64,000 bases of DNA, from contig NZ_CP025804.1 in NCBI RefSeq assembly GCF_003352085.1, positions 3,534,001 to 3,598,000 on the forward strand, in the 5' to 3' direction. This document shows, in pieces, positions 43,758 through 53,113 of the stretch (positions within the stretch are counted from its first letter, which is position 1; every line of letters starts with the position of its first letter). Below the pieces are notes generated by a model, which was not told the DNA's origin, made no database searches, and saw only the letters and a list, made by a program, of their open reading frames with translations. Position numbers and translations under genes: made by a program. The DNA is from Sulfitobacter sp. SK012 (GTDB lineage: Bacteria; Pseudomonadota; Alphaproteobacteria; Rhodobacterales; Rhodobacteraceae).

Positions 43758-44771
43758 ATGGCGGCCAATGACGGCAAATCAAAACTCAGCTTTTTACCCA
43801 CAGGGTCAAAGCTGCACAAGTTATCGGCATTGCTGACGCTGATCTTGTTGATTTTGGCCTTTTCGTTCACCAGCCCGGCATTCCTGAGCGTAAACAACGG
43901 CCTGACTGTTCTGCTGCAAACCTCGGTTATCGGCTTATTGGCAATTGGCATGACGATGGTCATCATCACTGGCGGCATCGACCTAAGTGTGGGGTCGGTT
44001 CTGGCCTTGGCGGGGGTTGTCGCGGGCTTGGTCATCAAAGCAGGCGTCCCTGTCGTTCCAGCCATGGCGCTTGGCATCTTGGCGGGGGCGGCCTGCGGCT
44101 TCGTCAACGGCATTGTTATAACCAAGATGCGGATCACGCCGTTTGTAGCGACGCTGGGCATGATGATGATCGCGCGCGGTATAGCGCTGCAACTGACAGG
44201 TGCTGCCCCGATCAGCCGCTTGGGCGAAGCCTTCGGTACGTTGGGAAATGGCTCGTTTTTTCGCGCCGTCGAGATGCAGAGCAACGGTTTTCCAAAGGTT
44301 ATCTTCGCCGGCATTCCCTACCCGGCTGTCTTGTTATTCATCATGGCGGTTCTTGGCGCGTTCCTTTTACAGAAGCGTCAGATCGGGCGGCATATCTTTT
44401 CTGTTGGCTCCAATGAAGAGGCCGCGCGCCTTTCTGGTGTCAACGTCGACCGCACCAAGATTTGGGCCTACTCAGCATCGGGTGCGTTGGCCGGGCTTGC
44501 AGGCATGGTTTTGATGTCGCGCCTTGTGACGGTGCAACCAAACGAAGGCGTCATGTACGAACTGGATGCCATCGCAGCCTCCGTCATCGGCGGCGCGTCC
44601 TTGATGGGCGGCGTCGGCAGTATTTCCGGCAGTATGATCGGATCATTTATCATCGGCGTTCTGCGCAATGGCCTGAATATGGCAGGCACCTCTGCCTTCA
44701 TACAACAGATCATTATCGGGATCGTGGTGATCGGAGCGGTTTATATCGACCAGTTCCGAAATCGAAAATAA
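43758..44771 (+). CDS. Ribose-type sugar ABC transporter permease
   Basis: The 337-residue permease has eight to ten spans and RbsC-family motifs (TGGIDLSVGSVLALAG, GRHIFSVGSNEEAARLSGVN, ASVIGGASLMGGVGS). ATG 43758 follows a strong ribosome site, whereas the frame opens 27 bases earlier. It is the first gene of a five-gene transporter-enzyme operon. Likely cargo is an aldohexose such as L-galactose or L-fucose, inferred from the enzymes. Confidence 0.9.
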   Translation: MAANDGKSKLSFLPTGSKLHKLSALLTLILLILAFSFTSPAFLSVNNGLTVLLQTSVIGLLAIGMTMVIITGGIDLSVGSVLALAGVVAGLVIKAGVPVVPAMALGILAGAACGFVNGIVITKMRITPFVATLGMMMIARGIALQLTGAAPISRLGEAFGTLGNGSFFRAVEMQSNGFPKVIFAGIPYPAVLLFIMAVLGAFLLQKRQIGRHIFSVGSNEEAARLSGVNVDRTKIWAYSASGALAGLAGMVLMSRLVTVQPNEGVMYELDAIAASVIGGASLMGGVGSISGSMIGSFIIGVLRNGLNMAGTSAFIQQIIIGIVVIGAVYIDQFRNRK

Positions 44772-44804
44772 CAACACTGACTAAGTCTTCAAAGGGAGGA
44801 AACC

Positions 44805-45746
44805 ATGAAGAAATTACTGACAACAGCCCTCGTCACGGGCGTTCTTGCTACCGCAGCTTCCGTTGCGTCCGCAGGCGAAATCGCGGTGATCGTCAAAACG
44901 ACGAACTCCAGCTTCTGGCAGAACGTAAACAAAGGCGCGACAGCGGCAATCGAGGCCCACAGCGAACACACAATGACGTTCAACGGCCCAGCTTCTGAAT
45001 CTGCAATCGCAGATCAGGTTGCCTTGGTCGAAAATGCCATCAACCGTGGCGTTGCAGGCATCGTGCTGGCCCCTTCCGATCCAGAAGCACTGGCACCTGT
45101 CGTGCGCCGTGCGTTTGAATCCGGCATTCCTGTCACGATCATCGACAGTGGCCTGGCTGAAGGCAGCGACCAGTACTACCAGTCATTCTTGTCCACGGAT
45201 AATTGCGCCGCAGGCCAGCAAGCCGCACAGATGATGATCGACAACGCAGGCAGTGAAGGCAAAGTCGCCGTGATGTCTTACGTTGCTGGTGTTGGATCCG
45301 AGATTGGCCGCGTCGGCTGCTTTGTCGAATATCTTGGCGAAAACTCCGAGATTGAAGTTGTTGGCCCGTTCTATTCGCAGTCCCAAATGGCGACAGCGCT
45401 GAACCAGACAACAGATATCTTGGCCGCGAACGGCGATCTTATCGGCATCTTTGGTGCTAACGAGCCAACTGCTATCGGCATGGGTCGTGCGATTGAGCAG
45501 GCTGGCAAAGCCGGTCAGCTGACAGCAATCGGTTTTGACGGCAACGCTGACCTGCAGGACATGGTTAAGAGCGGCACATTGCTGGCGACTGCAGTTCAGG
45601 GCTCCTTCCAGATGGGTGAACTTGGCGTGAATGCAATTGCTGACATTCTGGCAGGCAATGAAATCACTGACTTCATCGATACAGGTGTCGTCATGGTCAC
45701 CCAGGAGAACATCGATACTCCCGCAGCACAAAACGTACTTTACTAA
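44805..45746 (+). CDS. Periplasmic sugar-binding protein (ribose/LacI type)
   Basis: The 313-residue precursor begins with a signal peptide (KKLLTTALVTGVLATAAS, cleavage near ASA-G at residue 23). It has the type-I sugar-binding fold (AVIVKTTNSSFWQNVNKG, GIVLAPSDPEA, AIGFDGNADLQDM). It captures the sugar for the neighbouring permease. A strong hairpin follows the gene. Confidence 0.9.
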   Translation: MKKLLTTALVTGVLATAASVASAGEIAVIVKTTNSSFWQNVNKGATAAIEAHSEHTMTFNGPASESAIADQVALVENAINRGVAGIVLAPSDPEALAPVVRRAFESGIPVTIIDSGLAEGSDQYYQSFLSTDNCAAGQQAAQMMIDNAGSEGKVAVMSYVAGVGSEIGRVGCFVEYLGENSEIEVVGPFYSQSQMATALNQTTDILAANGDLIGIFGANEPTAIGMGRAIEQAGKAGQLTAIGFDGNADLQDMVKSGTLLATAVQGSFQMGELGVNAIADILAGNEITDFIDTGVVMVTQENIDTPAAQNVLY

Positions 45747-45754
45747 TTGTGCAT

Positions 45755-45782
45755 GGGTCGGCGCGCTTGTGTGTGCCGACCC
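45755..45782 (+). other. Intercistronic hairpin after the binding-protein gene
   Basis: GGGTCGGC (45755-45762) pairs perfectly with GCCGACCC (45775-45782) over a 12-base loop. It lies between the binding protein and ATPase genes. Such hairpins commonly stabilise the upstream message or partially terminate, giving more binding protein than ATPase. Confidence 0.6.
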
Positions 45783-45806
45783 AACTTTACTCTCATAGGA
45801 TTTCAA

Positions 45807-46592
45807 ATGTTGGACACAGCCCTTCCAAACACGCCCCTGATTCAAATGTCAGATATCGACAAGCAATTTGGTGGTGTCCACGCCGTACAAGGTGTGTCCG
45901 TTGATCTATACCCGGGCGAAGTCGTAGGCGTACTTGGCCACAATGGTGCGGGAAAATCCTGCCTGATGCGCATGCTGTCTGGCGCGATGACGCTCAGTGG
46001 TGGTCAAATAAATGTAGACGGTGAGAAGGTTGATTTCAAATCACCGCAAGATGCCAAGAAATATGGAATCGAGACGATTTACCAGACATTGGCATTGGCC
46101 AACCATCTGGACGCAGCCGCAAATCTCTTTTTGGGTCGTGAATTGAAGACTCGCTTTGGCAACCTTGATGAAGCGCGCATGTATGCTGAGACCAAGGATG
46201 CGCTGCACCAGCTCAATCCGAATTTTAAAAACCTCAGAGATCCCGTATCAAAGTTGTCGGGTGGTCAACGACAGGTTATCGCGATTGCCCGCGCGATCTA
46301 TTTTCAGGCGAAGGTTCTGATCATGGATGAGCCGACAGCGGCACTTGGCCCGTCGGAGACAGCGATGGTTGCCGATTTGACAATCCGCTTGAAGAACGAA
46401 GGCATTGGAATTTTCCTGATTAGTCACGACATGCATGACGTCTTTGATCTCTGCGACCGTGTGATTGTCATGAACAAAGGCCGCAACGTTGGCGCGTTCC
46501 GCATCGAAGACGTGAACAAAGACGATATCCTGAGCCTGATCATCAAGGGCACTTTGCCCGATGATTGGACGCCACGAGGGCAAGGCGCATGA
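45807..46592 (+). CDS. Sugar ABC transporter ATP-binding protein, single-domain
   Basis: The 261-residue ATPase has Walker A GHNGAGKS near residue 48, signature [14 protein letters not shown], Walker [13 protein letters not shown] and switch SHDMHD. Unlike RbsA it has only one ABC domain, so it must act as a dimer. ATG 45807 has AGGA six bases upstream. Its stop overlaps the dehydrogenase start (ATGA). Confidence 0.9.
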   Translation: MLDTALPNTPLIQMSDIDKQFGGVHAVQGVSVDLYPGEVVGVLGHNGAGKSCLMRMLSGAMTLSGGQINVDGEKVDFKSPQDAKKYGIETIYQTLALANHLDAAANLFLGRELKTRFGNLDEARMYAETKDALHQLNPNFKNLRDPVSKLSGGQRQVIAIARAIYFQAKVLIMDEPTAALGPSETAMVADLTIRLKNEGIGIFLISHDMHDVFDLCDRVIVMNKGRNVGAFRIEDVNKDDILSLIIKGTLPDDWTPRGQGA

Positions 46593-47605
46593 GCACCGAT
46601 ACAATGCTGGCCGGAGTCGTCGTTGAACCAGGAACCTTTGTTGTGCAGGACCGTCCTGTCATCACCGATATTCCCGAAGGCTGGGTCTTGATCGACATCT
46701 GCGCTGTTGGTCTGTGTGGGACCGACTATCATATTTTAGAGGGTAAGCACCCATTTCTCGAGTACCCCCGTGTTATCGGCCACGAATTGAGCGGCCGGGT
46801 GACAAAAGACGAAGGCGGCTGGTCTGCAGGCGACCTCGTGGTCGTAAATCCGTATCTGTCTTGCGGGAAATGCCGCGCCTGCAAACGTGGTAAGCCCAAT
46901 TGTTGCTCGAAAATCGAGGTGCTTGGTGTCCACCGGGATGGCGGACTTGTCCCGCAACTGGCCGTCCCTGCGCAAAACCTCTACCCGGCAGATGGGCTGA
47001 CCCCCTTACAAGCTGCAATGGTCGAGTTTCTGGCCATTGGTGCACATGCTGTGCGTCGTTCCGGGGTCTCCACGGGCGACACGGTTCTCGTGACCGGTGT
47101 TGGTCCAATTGGCATCGGTGCCGCGCTTTTCGCGCGCCTAGAGGGTGCTCATGTCACTCTACTTGACCTCAGCACTGAACGTTTGACGATGGCAGCCGAT
47201 AAGTTTGGCTTGGACAGTGGGCACACCAGTTTAGAGGCTGCCCTCTCCTCCGTGGGCGGCGAAGGCTTTGACGTGTTGTTTGATGCGACGGGTCATGGCG
47301 GCGCTATTGAGGCGGGCTTTCCTGCGGTTGGTCATGGCGGTTCTTATGTTTTGGTCAGTGTCGTCAAAGATGACATCACGTTCAACGACCCTGAGTTCCA
47401 CAAACGTGAAATGCGCCTGATCGGCAGCCGCAACGCACTTAAGGCTGATTTTGATTGGGTCATGTCGGCCTTCCGGGACAATCTGATTGATGCGGATGCG
47501 CTATGCTCCAATGTCCTGTCTCTCGATGACTTGACGACTGCTTTCAGCAAGCTGGCCTCGGACCGTGCGGGTCTGATCAAAGCGATTGTGCAACTAAATG
47601 ACTGA
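46589..47605 (+). CDS. Zinc-dependent alcohol dehydrogenase, probable L-galactonate 5-dehydrogenase
   Basis: The 338-residue MDR enzyme has catalytic-zinc motifs ([17 protein letters not shown]), four structural-zinc cysteines in [15 protein letters not shown] and a Rossmann motif GVGPIGIG. Size and layout resemble the LgoD/RspB group that oxidises L-galactonate to D-tagaturonate. That role fits the UxaB and UxaA homologues in the same cluster, but specificity cannot be read from the sequence. The gene overlaps both neighbours. Confidence 0.83.
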   Translation: MSTDTMLAGVVVEPGTFVVQDRPVITDIPEGWVLIDICAVGLCGTDYHILEGKHPFLEYPRVIGHELSGRVTKDEGGWSAGDLVVVNPYLSCGKCRACKRGKPNCCSKIEVLGVHRDGGLVPQLAVPAQNLYPADGLTPLQAAMVEFLAIGAHAVRRSGVSTGDTVLVTGVGPIGIGAALFARLEGAHVTLLDLSTERLTMAADKFGLDSGHTSLEAALSSVGGEGFDVLFDATGHGGAIEAGFPAVGHGGSYVLVSVVKDDITFNDPEFHKREMRLIGSRNALKADFDWVMSAFRDNLIDADALCSNVLSLDDLTTAFSKLASDRAGLIKAIVQLND

Positions 47606-49106
47606 GGGCGCTGAGGCCAAGACGCTGCGTTTGAACGAGATCGACAATGTGGCCATTGCGTTGACCGCTTTGGAAGTGGGTGAGGACATAGCGACAACGC
47701 CAATCCCACGTTCACATAAAGTGGCGACAGTCGATATCGCAGCTGGCTCACATGTACTGCGCTATGGCCAAATCATTGGCAAAGCGGATTGCTTTGTTCC
47801 GGCTGGCTCGCATGTGCATGACCACAACATGAGCATGAGCGACCATACCAAAGACTATGCGTTTGCATCAGCGGCCAATCCACTGCCTGCACCAGATCGA
47901 TCTCGGACGTTCCAAGGGTATCACAGGGAAGATGGTCGCGTTGGCACGCGCAATTACATCGGCGTTTTGACGTCCGTGAATTGCTCTGGCTCTGTCGCAC
48001 GTTTCATCGCGGAAGCTGCGGACAAATCCGGCTTGTTGGACGCCTATCCCAATGTCGATGGCATTGTGCCGATCGTGCATGGCAGTGGTTGCGGCATGGC
48101 CAATCGCGGCGACGGATACGATATTTTGCTGCGCACGCTGGCGGGATACGCACGAAACCCAAATTTCGGAGCGATCCTTTTGGTTGGGCTCGGCTGCGAG
48201 GTGCTTCAGCTCGCGGACCTTGTTGGCGACCGTAAAATCACCGCTGATGGCTGCTTGCGCTATATGACGATCCAGCAGATGGGCGGCACACGGCGCACAA
48301 TCGAAGCCGGTCTCACCCACATTGCATCACTTGCCGTTTTTGCAAACCAAGCAAGCCGCAGCCCTGCGTCCGTGTCTGAGCTTGTGTTGGGCATGCAATG
48401 TGGTGGGTCGGATGGATATTCCGGCTTTACTGCGAATCCGGCCTTGGGTGTCGCCTCTGACTTGTTGGTCCAGCATGGAGGGACATCAATCCTGTCCGAA
48501 ACGTCCGAGATTTACGGTGCTGAGCACCTTTTGACTCGCCGTGCTGTCTCCGCTGATATTGGGCAGGCGATTTTGGATAAGATCACTTGGTGGGAAGAAT
48601 ACTGTGCGCTGCATGGTGCAAAAATGGATAACAACCCCAGCCCCGGCAACAGACGGGGCGGCTTGACCACGATCCTTGAAAAGTCACTGGGTGCTGTCGC
48701 AAAGGGCGGGCAAGCACCGCTGTCCGGTGTGTTTGATTACGCCGCGCCGATTACGTCCAAGGGTTTCGTCTTTATGGACAGTCCCGGCTACGACCCCTGC
48801 TCTGTCACTGGGCAAGTTGCATCTGGTGCCAATTTAATCGCGTTCACCACGGGTCGCGGTTCTGTTTCGGGGTACAAACCCGCACCTTGCATTAAGCTGT
48901 CATCAAACTCCGATCTTTATGCGCGCATGGGCGAGGATATCGATATCAACTGCGGTGATATCGTCGAAGGTGTTGCTCTTGCTGCAAAGGGCGCAGAGAT
49001 ATTTGAAACGCTCATCGATGTCGCAAGCGGGAGAGCGACAAAAAGCGAGGATCTCGGTTTTGGTGGCGTCGAATTTGTGCCTTGGCAAATTGGGGCCGTA
49101 TTGTAG
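47598..49106 (+). CDS. uxaA: Altronate dehydratase, UxaA family
   Basis: The 502-residue protein has the N-terminal SAF-type small domain (residues about 10-95, ending DHNMSM) and the large dehydratase domain (RVGTRNYIGVLTSVNCSGSVA, in part; HGSGCGMAN; LGMQCGGSDGYSG; FMDSPGYDP). UxaA converts D-altronate to 2-keto-3-deoxygluconate with Fe(II); GarD-like galactarate dehydratases are the closest alternative. It overlaps the dehydrogenase gene by eight bases and ends the operon. Its product is the expected substrate of the kinase at 38402-39643. Confidence 0.88.
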   Translation: MTEGAEAKTLRLNEIDNVAIALTALEVGEDIATTPIPRSHKVATVDIAAGSHVLRYGQIIGKADCFVPAGSHVHDHNMSMSDHTKDYAFASAANPLPAPDRSRTFQGYHREDGRVGTRNYIGVLTSVNCSGSVARFIAEAADKSGLLDAYPNVDGIVPIVHGSGCGMANRGDGYDILLRTLAGYARNPNFGAILLVGLGCEVLQLADLVGDRKITADGCLRYMTIQQMGGTRRTIEAGLTHIASLAVFANQASRSPASVSELVLGMQCGGSDGYSGFTANPALGVASDLLVQHGGTSILSETSEIYGAEHLLTRRAVSADIGQAILDKITWWEEYCALHGAKMDNNPSPGNRRGGLTTILEKSLGAVAKGGQAPLSGVFDYAAPITSKGFVFMDSPGYDPCSVTGQVASGANLIAFTTGRGSVSGYKPAPCIKLSSNSDLYARMGEDIDINCGDIVEGVALAAKGAEIFETLIDVASGRATKSEDLGFGGVEFVPWQIGAVL

Positions 49107-49387
49107 CAAAGACGGCCCGCTGCATGGCGAGAAAAGCGGAAGGAGGTGCAATCCGTAGCAAGCTCGAGAGGGACTATGACCGGGTTGCGGACGGAGCGGC
49201 CGTTCGCCACTTTGCAAGCAATGACTGCTCTCAGCCCAAAGCAAGATTTCGATATGCAGACTGACCACAATGCCCACAGTACAAATAGAAGCAGACCATT
49301 GCCCAATACTGCAAGTTGGCATTCTTTCAGCATCCGCAGATGACGACATGGAGCCTACTCCTAAATCAGATAGAGATTACATTCATT
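49107..49387. other. Intergenic region with a dispersed repeat
   Basis: The 281-bp spacer lies between uxaA and the opposing DUF2783 gene. It contains the partial dispersed repeat at 49196-49229. No gene is supported. Confidence 0.5.
49196..49229 (+). repeat. Dispersed intergenic repeat, partial copy D
   Basis: GCGGCCGTTCGCCACTTTGC then CAATGACTGCT matches the CCATTCG...CAATGACTGCT arrangement of the reverse copy at 20562-20614. Confidence 0.5.
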
Positions 49388-49573
49388 TCAGTTTGAAGCA
49401 TCGAGATTGATGCTTGCCATGTTGATGAGACTGAGAACGCGCTCAACATCATCGAGTTCCTTCGGAAGCAGCAGGGCAAGCTTGGCGAGAAACAGCTTAG
49501 ATTTTTCTGCACCAACCATATCAAGAGCTTCTGCAAGGGCATCATATACGCGCTCTACATCGGTCGGGCTCAT
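49388..49573 (-). CDS. DUF2783 small protein
   Basis: The 61-residue protein (TDVERVYDALAEALDMVGAEKSKLFLAKLALLL, in part) fits DUF2783. Genes of this family usually follow an FAD-dependent MhpA-like oxidoreductase, exactly as here. Its ATG overlaps the stop of the out-of-frame C-terminal part of that gene (ATGA), confirming the ancestral operon. Function is unknown. Confidence 0.8.
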   Translation of the reverse strand: MSPTDVERVYDALAEALDMVGAEKSKLFLAKLALLLPKELDDVERVLSLINMASINLDASN

Positions 49574-51175
49574 AGTTCTGCTCCTGCAATTGCATGTTTC
49601 ATTCCAAGCATATTGGTGGCGGGCGTAGCCTCGTACCTGCGAGCGGCTATGTGCAGATCAGGACGTATAAGATAGGCGCTCAACGGACCGCCGTGCAGCA
49701 GGTTCCCAGCGTCAGACCCGGCCTCAACAACAATGATTCAGACCAGGAATGTCCAAGTTTTGCGCAAGCCCCTCCCCGAACACAATTAACGAGAAACCTT
49801 TTCCCAGCAGGTCCGACAGATACCCATCGCCCACGCGCGCTTCTGGCAACGCTGCCCCCGATGGCGCACCACCGGTGAACGTCGTATCATCGGCGATAAC
49901 AACCGGGCTGTCTGCATAGGTGTACGGCGTCATCTGCCGCGGATTGGCGAGCTGCCCGGCAAACGGATGGCTGAGCGCGAGGTTCAAGGCCGCATCACGC
50001 ATTAACGCCCAACCGCGTGTGGGCGGTGTCATGAACCGAGCGGATTTTGTGGCGTTGGCAAACACATCCAACGTGGCACCGCGCCGTTCGGGAGTATAGC
50101 TATCAAGTAGCGCAGGACTTGCTTTACCTTGCGTGACCCAAGCCAGCTTCCACGCGATGTTATGTGCGTCAGCCAAGCCGTTATTCAGCCCACGCACGCC
50201 GAAAATCGGAACGATATGCGCACTATCTCCTACAAAGAAGACCTGTCCGTCGCGGTAGTCATCAAGCGCAAGGGTGTTGGCAGAATAGGTGCTCCACCAC
50301 TCCAACTCCCAATCACCATCATAGCCGATCTCGTTCAAAACCGCGCTGACAGAGGCACGCACCGTGCTCTCCTTCATCGCATCTGCCTCATCATCTGTAT
50401 CGGCCAATTGATAGTCGATCCGCCAGATATTGCTCGGCTGTTTATGGATAAGGATTGTCGCACCGCGTCTGCAATCAGGATCAAACAAAGCACGGCGGAT
50501 CGTCGGGTAACCAAGCGGCATCTGCACATCCGCAATCACATAGCGCCGCTCGTAATTATCGCCCTTCAGACGCAGCCCACGCATCTTGCGCATTTGGCTT
50601 CTTGCACCGTCGGCGGCCAACACAAAATTTGCCGCAATCGTATAGCAGTCATGAGCGTCCTCCACCTCAAGCCGCACGGCATTTGGGGTATCCTCAACGC
50701 CCGTGACCTTGCTTTGCCAACGTGCCTCGATAAGGGGTTCCTTCTCAACGGCATCCCATAGAAACTGTTCAATATATTGCTGTTGCAGATTGTACATCGG
50801 TCGGTATTTTTCTTGATCACTATCGGGCATTTCGAATTCAAGAGTTTGCTGACCTCGGTAAAAGCTCCGCCCGGTTGTCCATCCCGACGACTTTTCCAAA
50901 AACGGGGCAACAGCGCCAATGCGTTCAAAAATATTCAGGCTTGAGCGAGCTACGCAAATTGCACGGCTGCCGTCATTAAATGTAAGCTTTGCGTCGAAGA
51001 GAACCGACGCCACCCCGTCGCGCGCGAGGCCAAGAGCCGCTGTCATGCCAATGGGACCAGCGCCCACAATGGCAACTGAAACGGGGTCTGATAGGTGATC
51101 GCGATTCGACGGCGCATCAAAATACGGGTAGGTAAAATAGAGAGAATCCGTCTCGTTGCGTCCCTTAGGCCTCAT
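49570..51175 (-). pseudogene. FAD-dependent aromatic-type monooxygenase with a 3' frameshift
   Basis: From ATG 51175 (GGAGG five bases upstream) the frame has the FAD motif VAIVGAGPIGMTAALGLARDG, the second FAD site GQVFFVGDSAHIVPIFG and the class A flavin monooxygenase fold. It stops at 49724 after GLNHCC. One base out of frame, the downstream DNA continues IVVEAGSDAGNLLHG, then LIRPDLHIAARRY, to a stop at 49570 that overlaps the DUF2783 start. The break lies at 49724-49740 and equals one extra base. The shortened protein (about 480 residues) lacks the thioredoxin-like tail. It could be a real mutation or a read error. Confidence 0.78.
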
Positions 51176-51251
51176 GGCATCCTCCAAATATTTACCGGCA
51201 GGGTATGGGGTTAAGTCAGAAGCGTCTGTCCCCTTTTGCGGGGGACATGGT

Positions 51252-51295
51252 ATGATATCGGCATGATATCGGCATGATATCGGCATAATATCGAC
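51252..51295. repeat. Four tandem 11-bp units ATGATATCGGC before the luxR gene
   Basis: Units start at 51252, 51263 and 51274 (identical) and 51285 (ATAATATCGAC, degenerate). Each contains the palindrome GATATC or a variant. They fill the divergent region between the monooxygenase and the LuxR gene and overlap the likely translation start of the latter. Confidence 0.9.
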
Positions 51296-51326
51296 TGCAC
51301 ACCACATCGCCCATTGCCTGGCGCGT

Positions 51327-51989
51327 TTGGGAACTGACGCCTTCGCGGAGATGTTTTGCGACTTTGTTGAAACACTCGGCATCGATCAGATCATGGTGTT
51401 TTCCATCGGCGAAAGCCAAGCATCCTGCCTTATGTCGCGCCATTTCAGCCAAACTGCTTTGGCGGACAAACTGGCATCAATGTATCTGGATGGCTGGTAC
51501 AAGCGCGACCCACTGTTGCCTGAGTTATTGGCAGCCCATTCGGGCACGGTAACGCTGCGCCGCCTCAGCGAAATAGCCACGGAATTGGACGCTGACTACC
51601 GCCATGCGCTTTTTGATGCGCCTGGCCTTTTGGCCAAAACGACCTTGCTGTGTGTCTCCGGTGACCTCAGGCTGTTTGTAAGTCTATATCAAATGAGCAC
51701 CGCCACTTCGCAGCCCGATCCGACTCTTTCCAGTTTAGCGGGTCGGCTTGCGTTGCTGCATTTTGAACGCCAGACTCAATCCGGCACGCCCACGGTATTG
51801 GATGTTCTAAGCAAACGGGAACGCGCCACTTGCTTGGGCATCTTGGCAGGCCAAAAGGCAGAACTGATCGCTGCTGAAATTGGCGTCGCACCCTCGACCG
51901 TCGTAACCTACCGCAAACGCGCCTACAGCAAACTGGGTATAAGCTCGCGGGCCAGCTTGTTTGCAATTTGCCGCGCACAGCAAACTTAA
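51327..51989 (+). CDS. LuxR-family regulator (orphan type)
   Basis: The visible 220 residues include an autoinducer-binding-like N-terminal region (GIDQIMVFSIGE, LDGWYKRDPLLPE) and a C-terminal GerE/LuxR helix-turn-helix (LSKRERATCLGILAGQKAELIAAEIGVAPSTVVTYRKRAYSKLGI, in part). No luxI gene is nearby. The start is unclear: TTG 51327 is used here, but coding-like sequence (STAHHIAHCLARLG) continues up to 51285, where the last repeat unit reads ATA in place of ATG. It diverges from the monooxygenase operon and probably controls it. Confidence 0.75.
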   Translation: MGTDAFAEMFCDFVETLGIDQIMVFSIGESQASCLMSRHFSQTALADKLASMYLDGWYKRDPLLPELLAAHSGTVTLRRLSEIATELDADYRHALFDAPGLLAKTTLLCVSGDLRLFVSLYQMSTATSQPDPTLSSLAGRLALLHFERQTQSGTPTVLDVLSKRERATCLGILAGQKAELIAAEIGVAPSTVVTYRKRAYSKLGISSRASLFAICRAQQT

Positions 51990-52181
51990 ATTGCGATAGA
52001 CAAGAAGCCACCATCAAGGGTGCGCCAATTCGGCTGAGACAAATGCCGGGAACGAACCAGTCTCTTCCTTCAAAAAAGGTTTCCCGACCCAATATCCGCC
52101 ATAACGATATTTAGCATTTGCGACTTTATCGGCCCCGATCCTAGTATCGGACCAGGCTAAACAAGTGGCGGGGTTGAGAAG

Positions 52182-52637
52182 ATGGCGATTACAGCAGCTT
52201 GTGAATGCGGACTATGCAGGGTCGAACTTTCTCGACTGCCAACAAAGCGCCTGTTTTGCCATTGTACGATTTGTCAGGAAGTCTACGGACAGCCTTACGC
52301 CGATGTATCAATAACCGATGCTCGTACGATCCACCCGTCGAACACACGGCCCATTACTTTTAGAAAACACAAGAAATCGCTCGCTCTTGATAGCGGCACT
52401 TGCATGGAGTGCAAAAGGCCGGTGCTGGGGCTTTTTAAGCTTTTTCCTGGTGTTAAACTCGCATTTCTACCTAGGTATACGCTTGGGAAAATGGCTGATG
52501 AAATAATGCCATGTATGCACATCCACTATCAGTCAAGGATCAAGGATAGCATAGATACTATACCAAAGTTCGAAGGTGAGCTTCGAAGTACGATTGCCTG
52601 CCTTGGGCCTTTTGTTTCGGCTTTTCGACGCCGGTAG
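52182..52637 (+). CDS. GFA-like zinc-binding protein
   Basis: The 151-residue protein has three cysteine pairs in GFA order: CECGLCRVEL (residues 7-16), CHCTICQ and TCMECKRP. It belongs to the glutathione-dependent formaldehyde-activating-like family, though most members have unknown substrates. It stands alone, and its C-terminal half diverges from the usual GFA pattern. Confidence 0.72.
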   Translation: MAITAACECGLCRVELSRLPTKRLFCHCTICQEVYGQPYADVSITDARTIHPSNTRPITFRKHKKSLALDSGTCMECKRPVLGLFKLFPGVKLAFLPRYTLGKMADEIMPCMHIHYQSRIKDSIDTIPKFEGELRSTIACLGPFVSAFRRR

Positions 52638-53113
52638 CCCGACGATTACTTTTTTGTGCAATGCGCAAACGGCTATTTTGTTTGCCGCGACTCGTTCATA
52701 GGATCATGAAATCCGCTGCGCGCGCAACTATTGGCCGCTTTTCTGGCTGCAGCGCATCGTGTCCTGTGGGCCTAACGATCATCTCTACGACAAAGCTATC
52801 ACTTATCTATGGACGCTTCTGGAGCTGGAGCGTTCAAGATGCACACCAACCACTAGTGCACGAAACTAGACGCCTAACTCTGCGCTAGTATTCCCACACA
52901 AAATGCAGCGTTTCAAAGGGGCACAAACATCCCCAACAGTCCTCTACGGCATGGTTTCGCACGCAGAAAGCTCTGGCGCTCGGCACATCGAGGTATTCCT
53001 AATCCGAGATGGCAATAACTCCGCCATCGCCTTCTGCTTCTTGTCCTTAGACGCAAAAAACCGGATGCCTTCACGGCCTCTGCCTTTGAATTCGTTAGGT
53101 TCCTTACTATCCT
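52638..53113. other. Intergenic region
   Basis: I see no gene or clear signal in the 476 bp between the GFA-like gene and the opposing glutamate-synthase-like gene. Confidence 0.45.

Noticed and set aside
45755..45782. Full transcription terminator ending the binding-protein transcript
   Set aside because: The hairpin is strong, but no T-run follows and the ATPase gene with its own ribosome site begins 25 bases later. An intercistronic stabiliser or attenuator is more likely.
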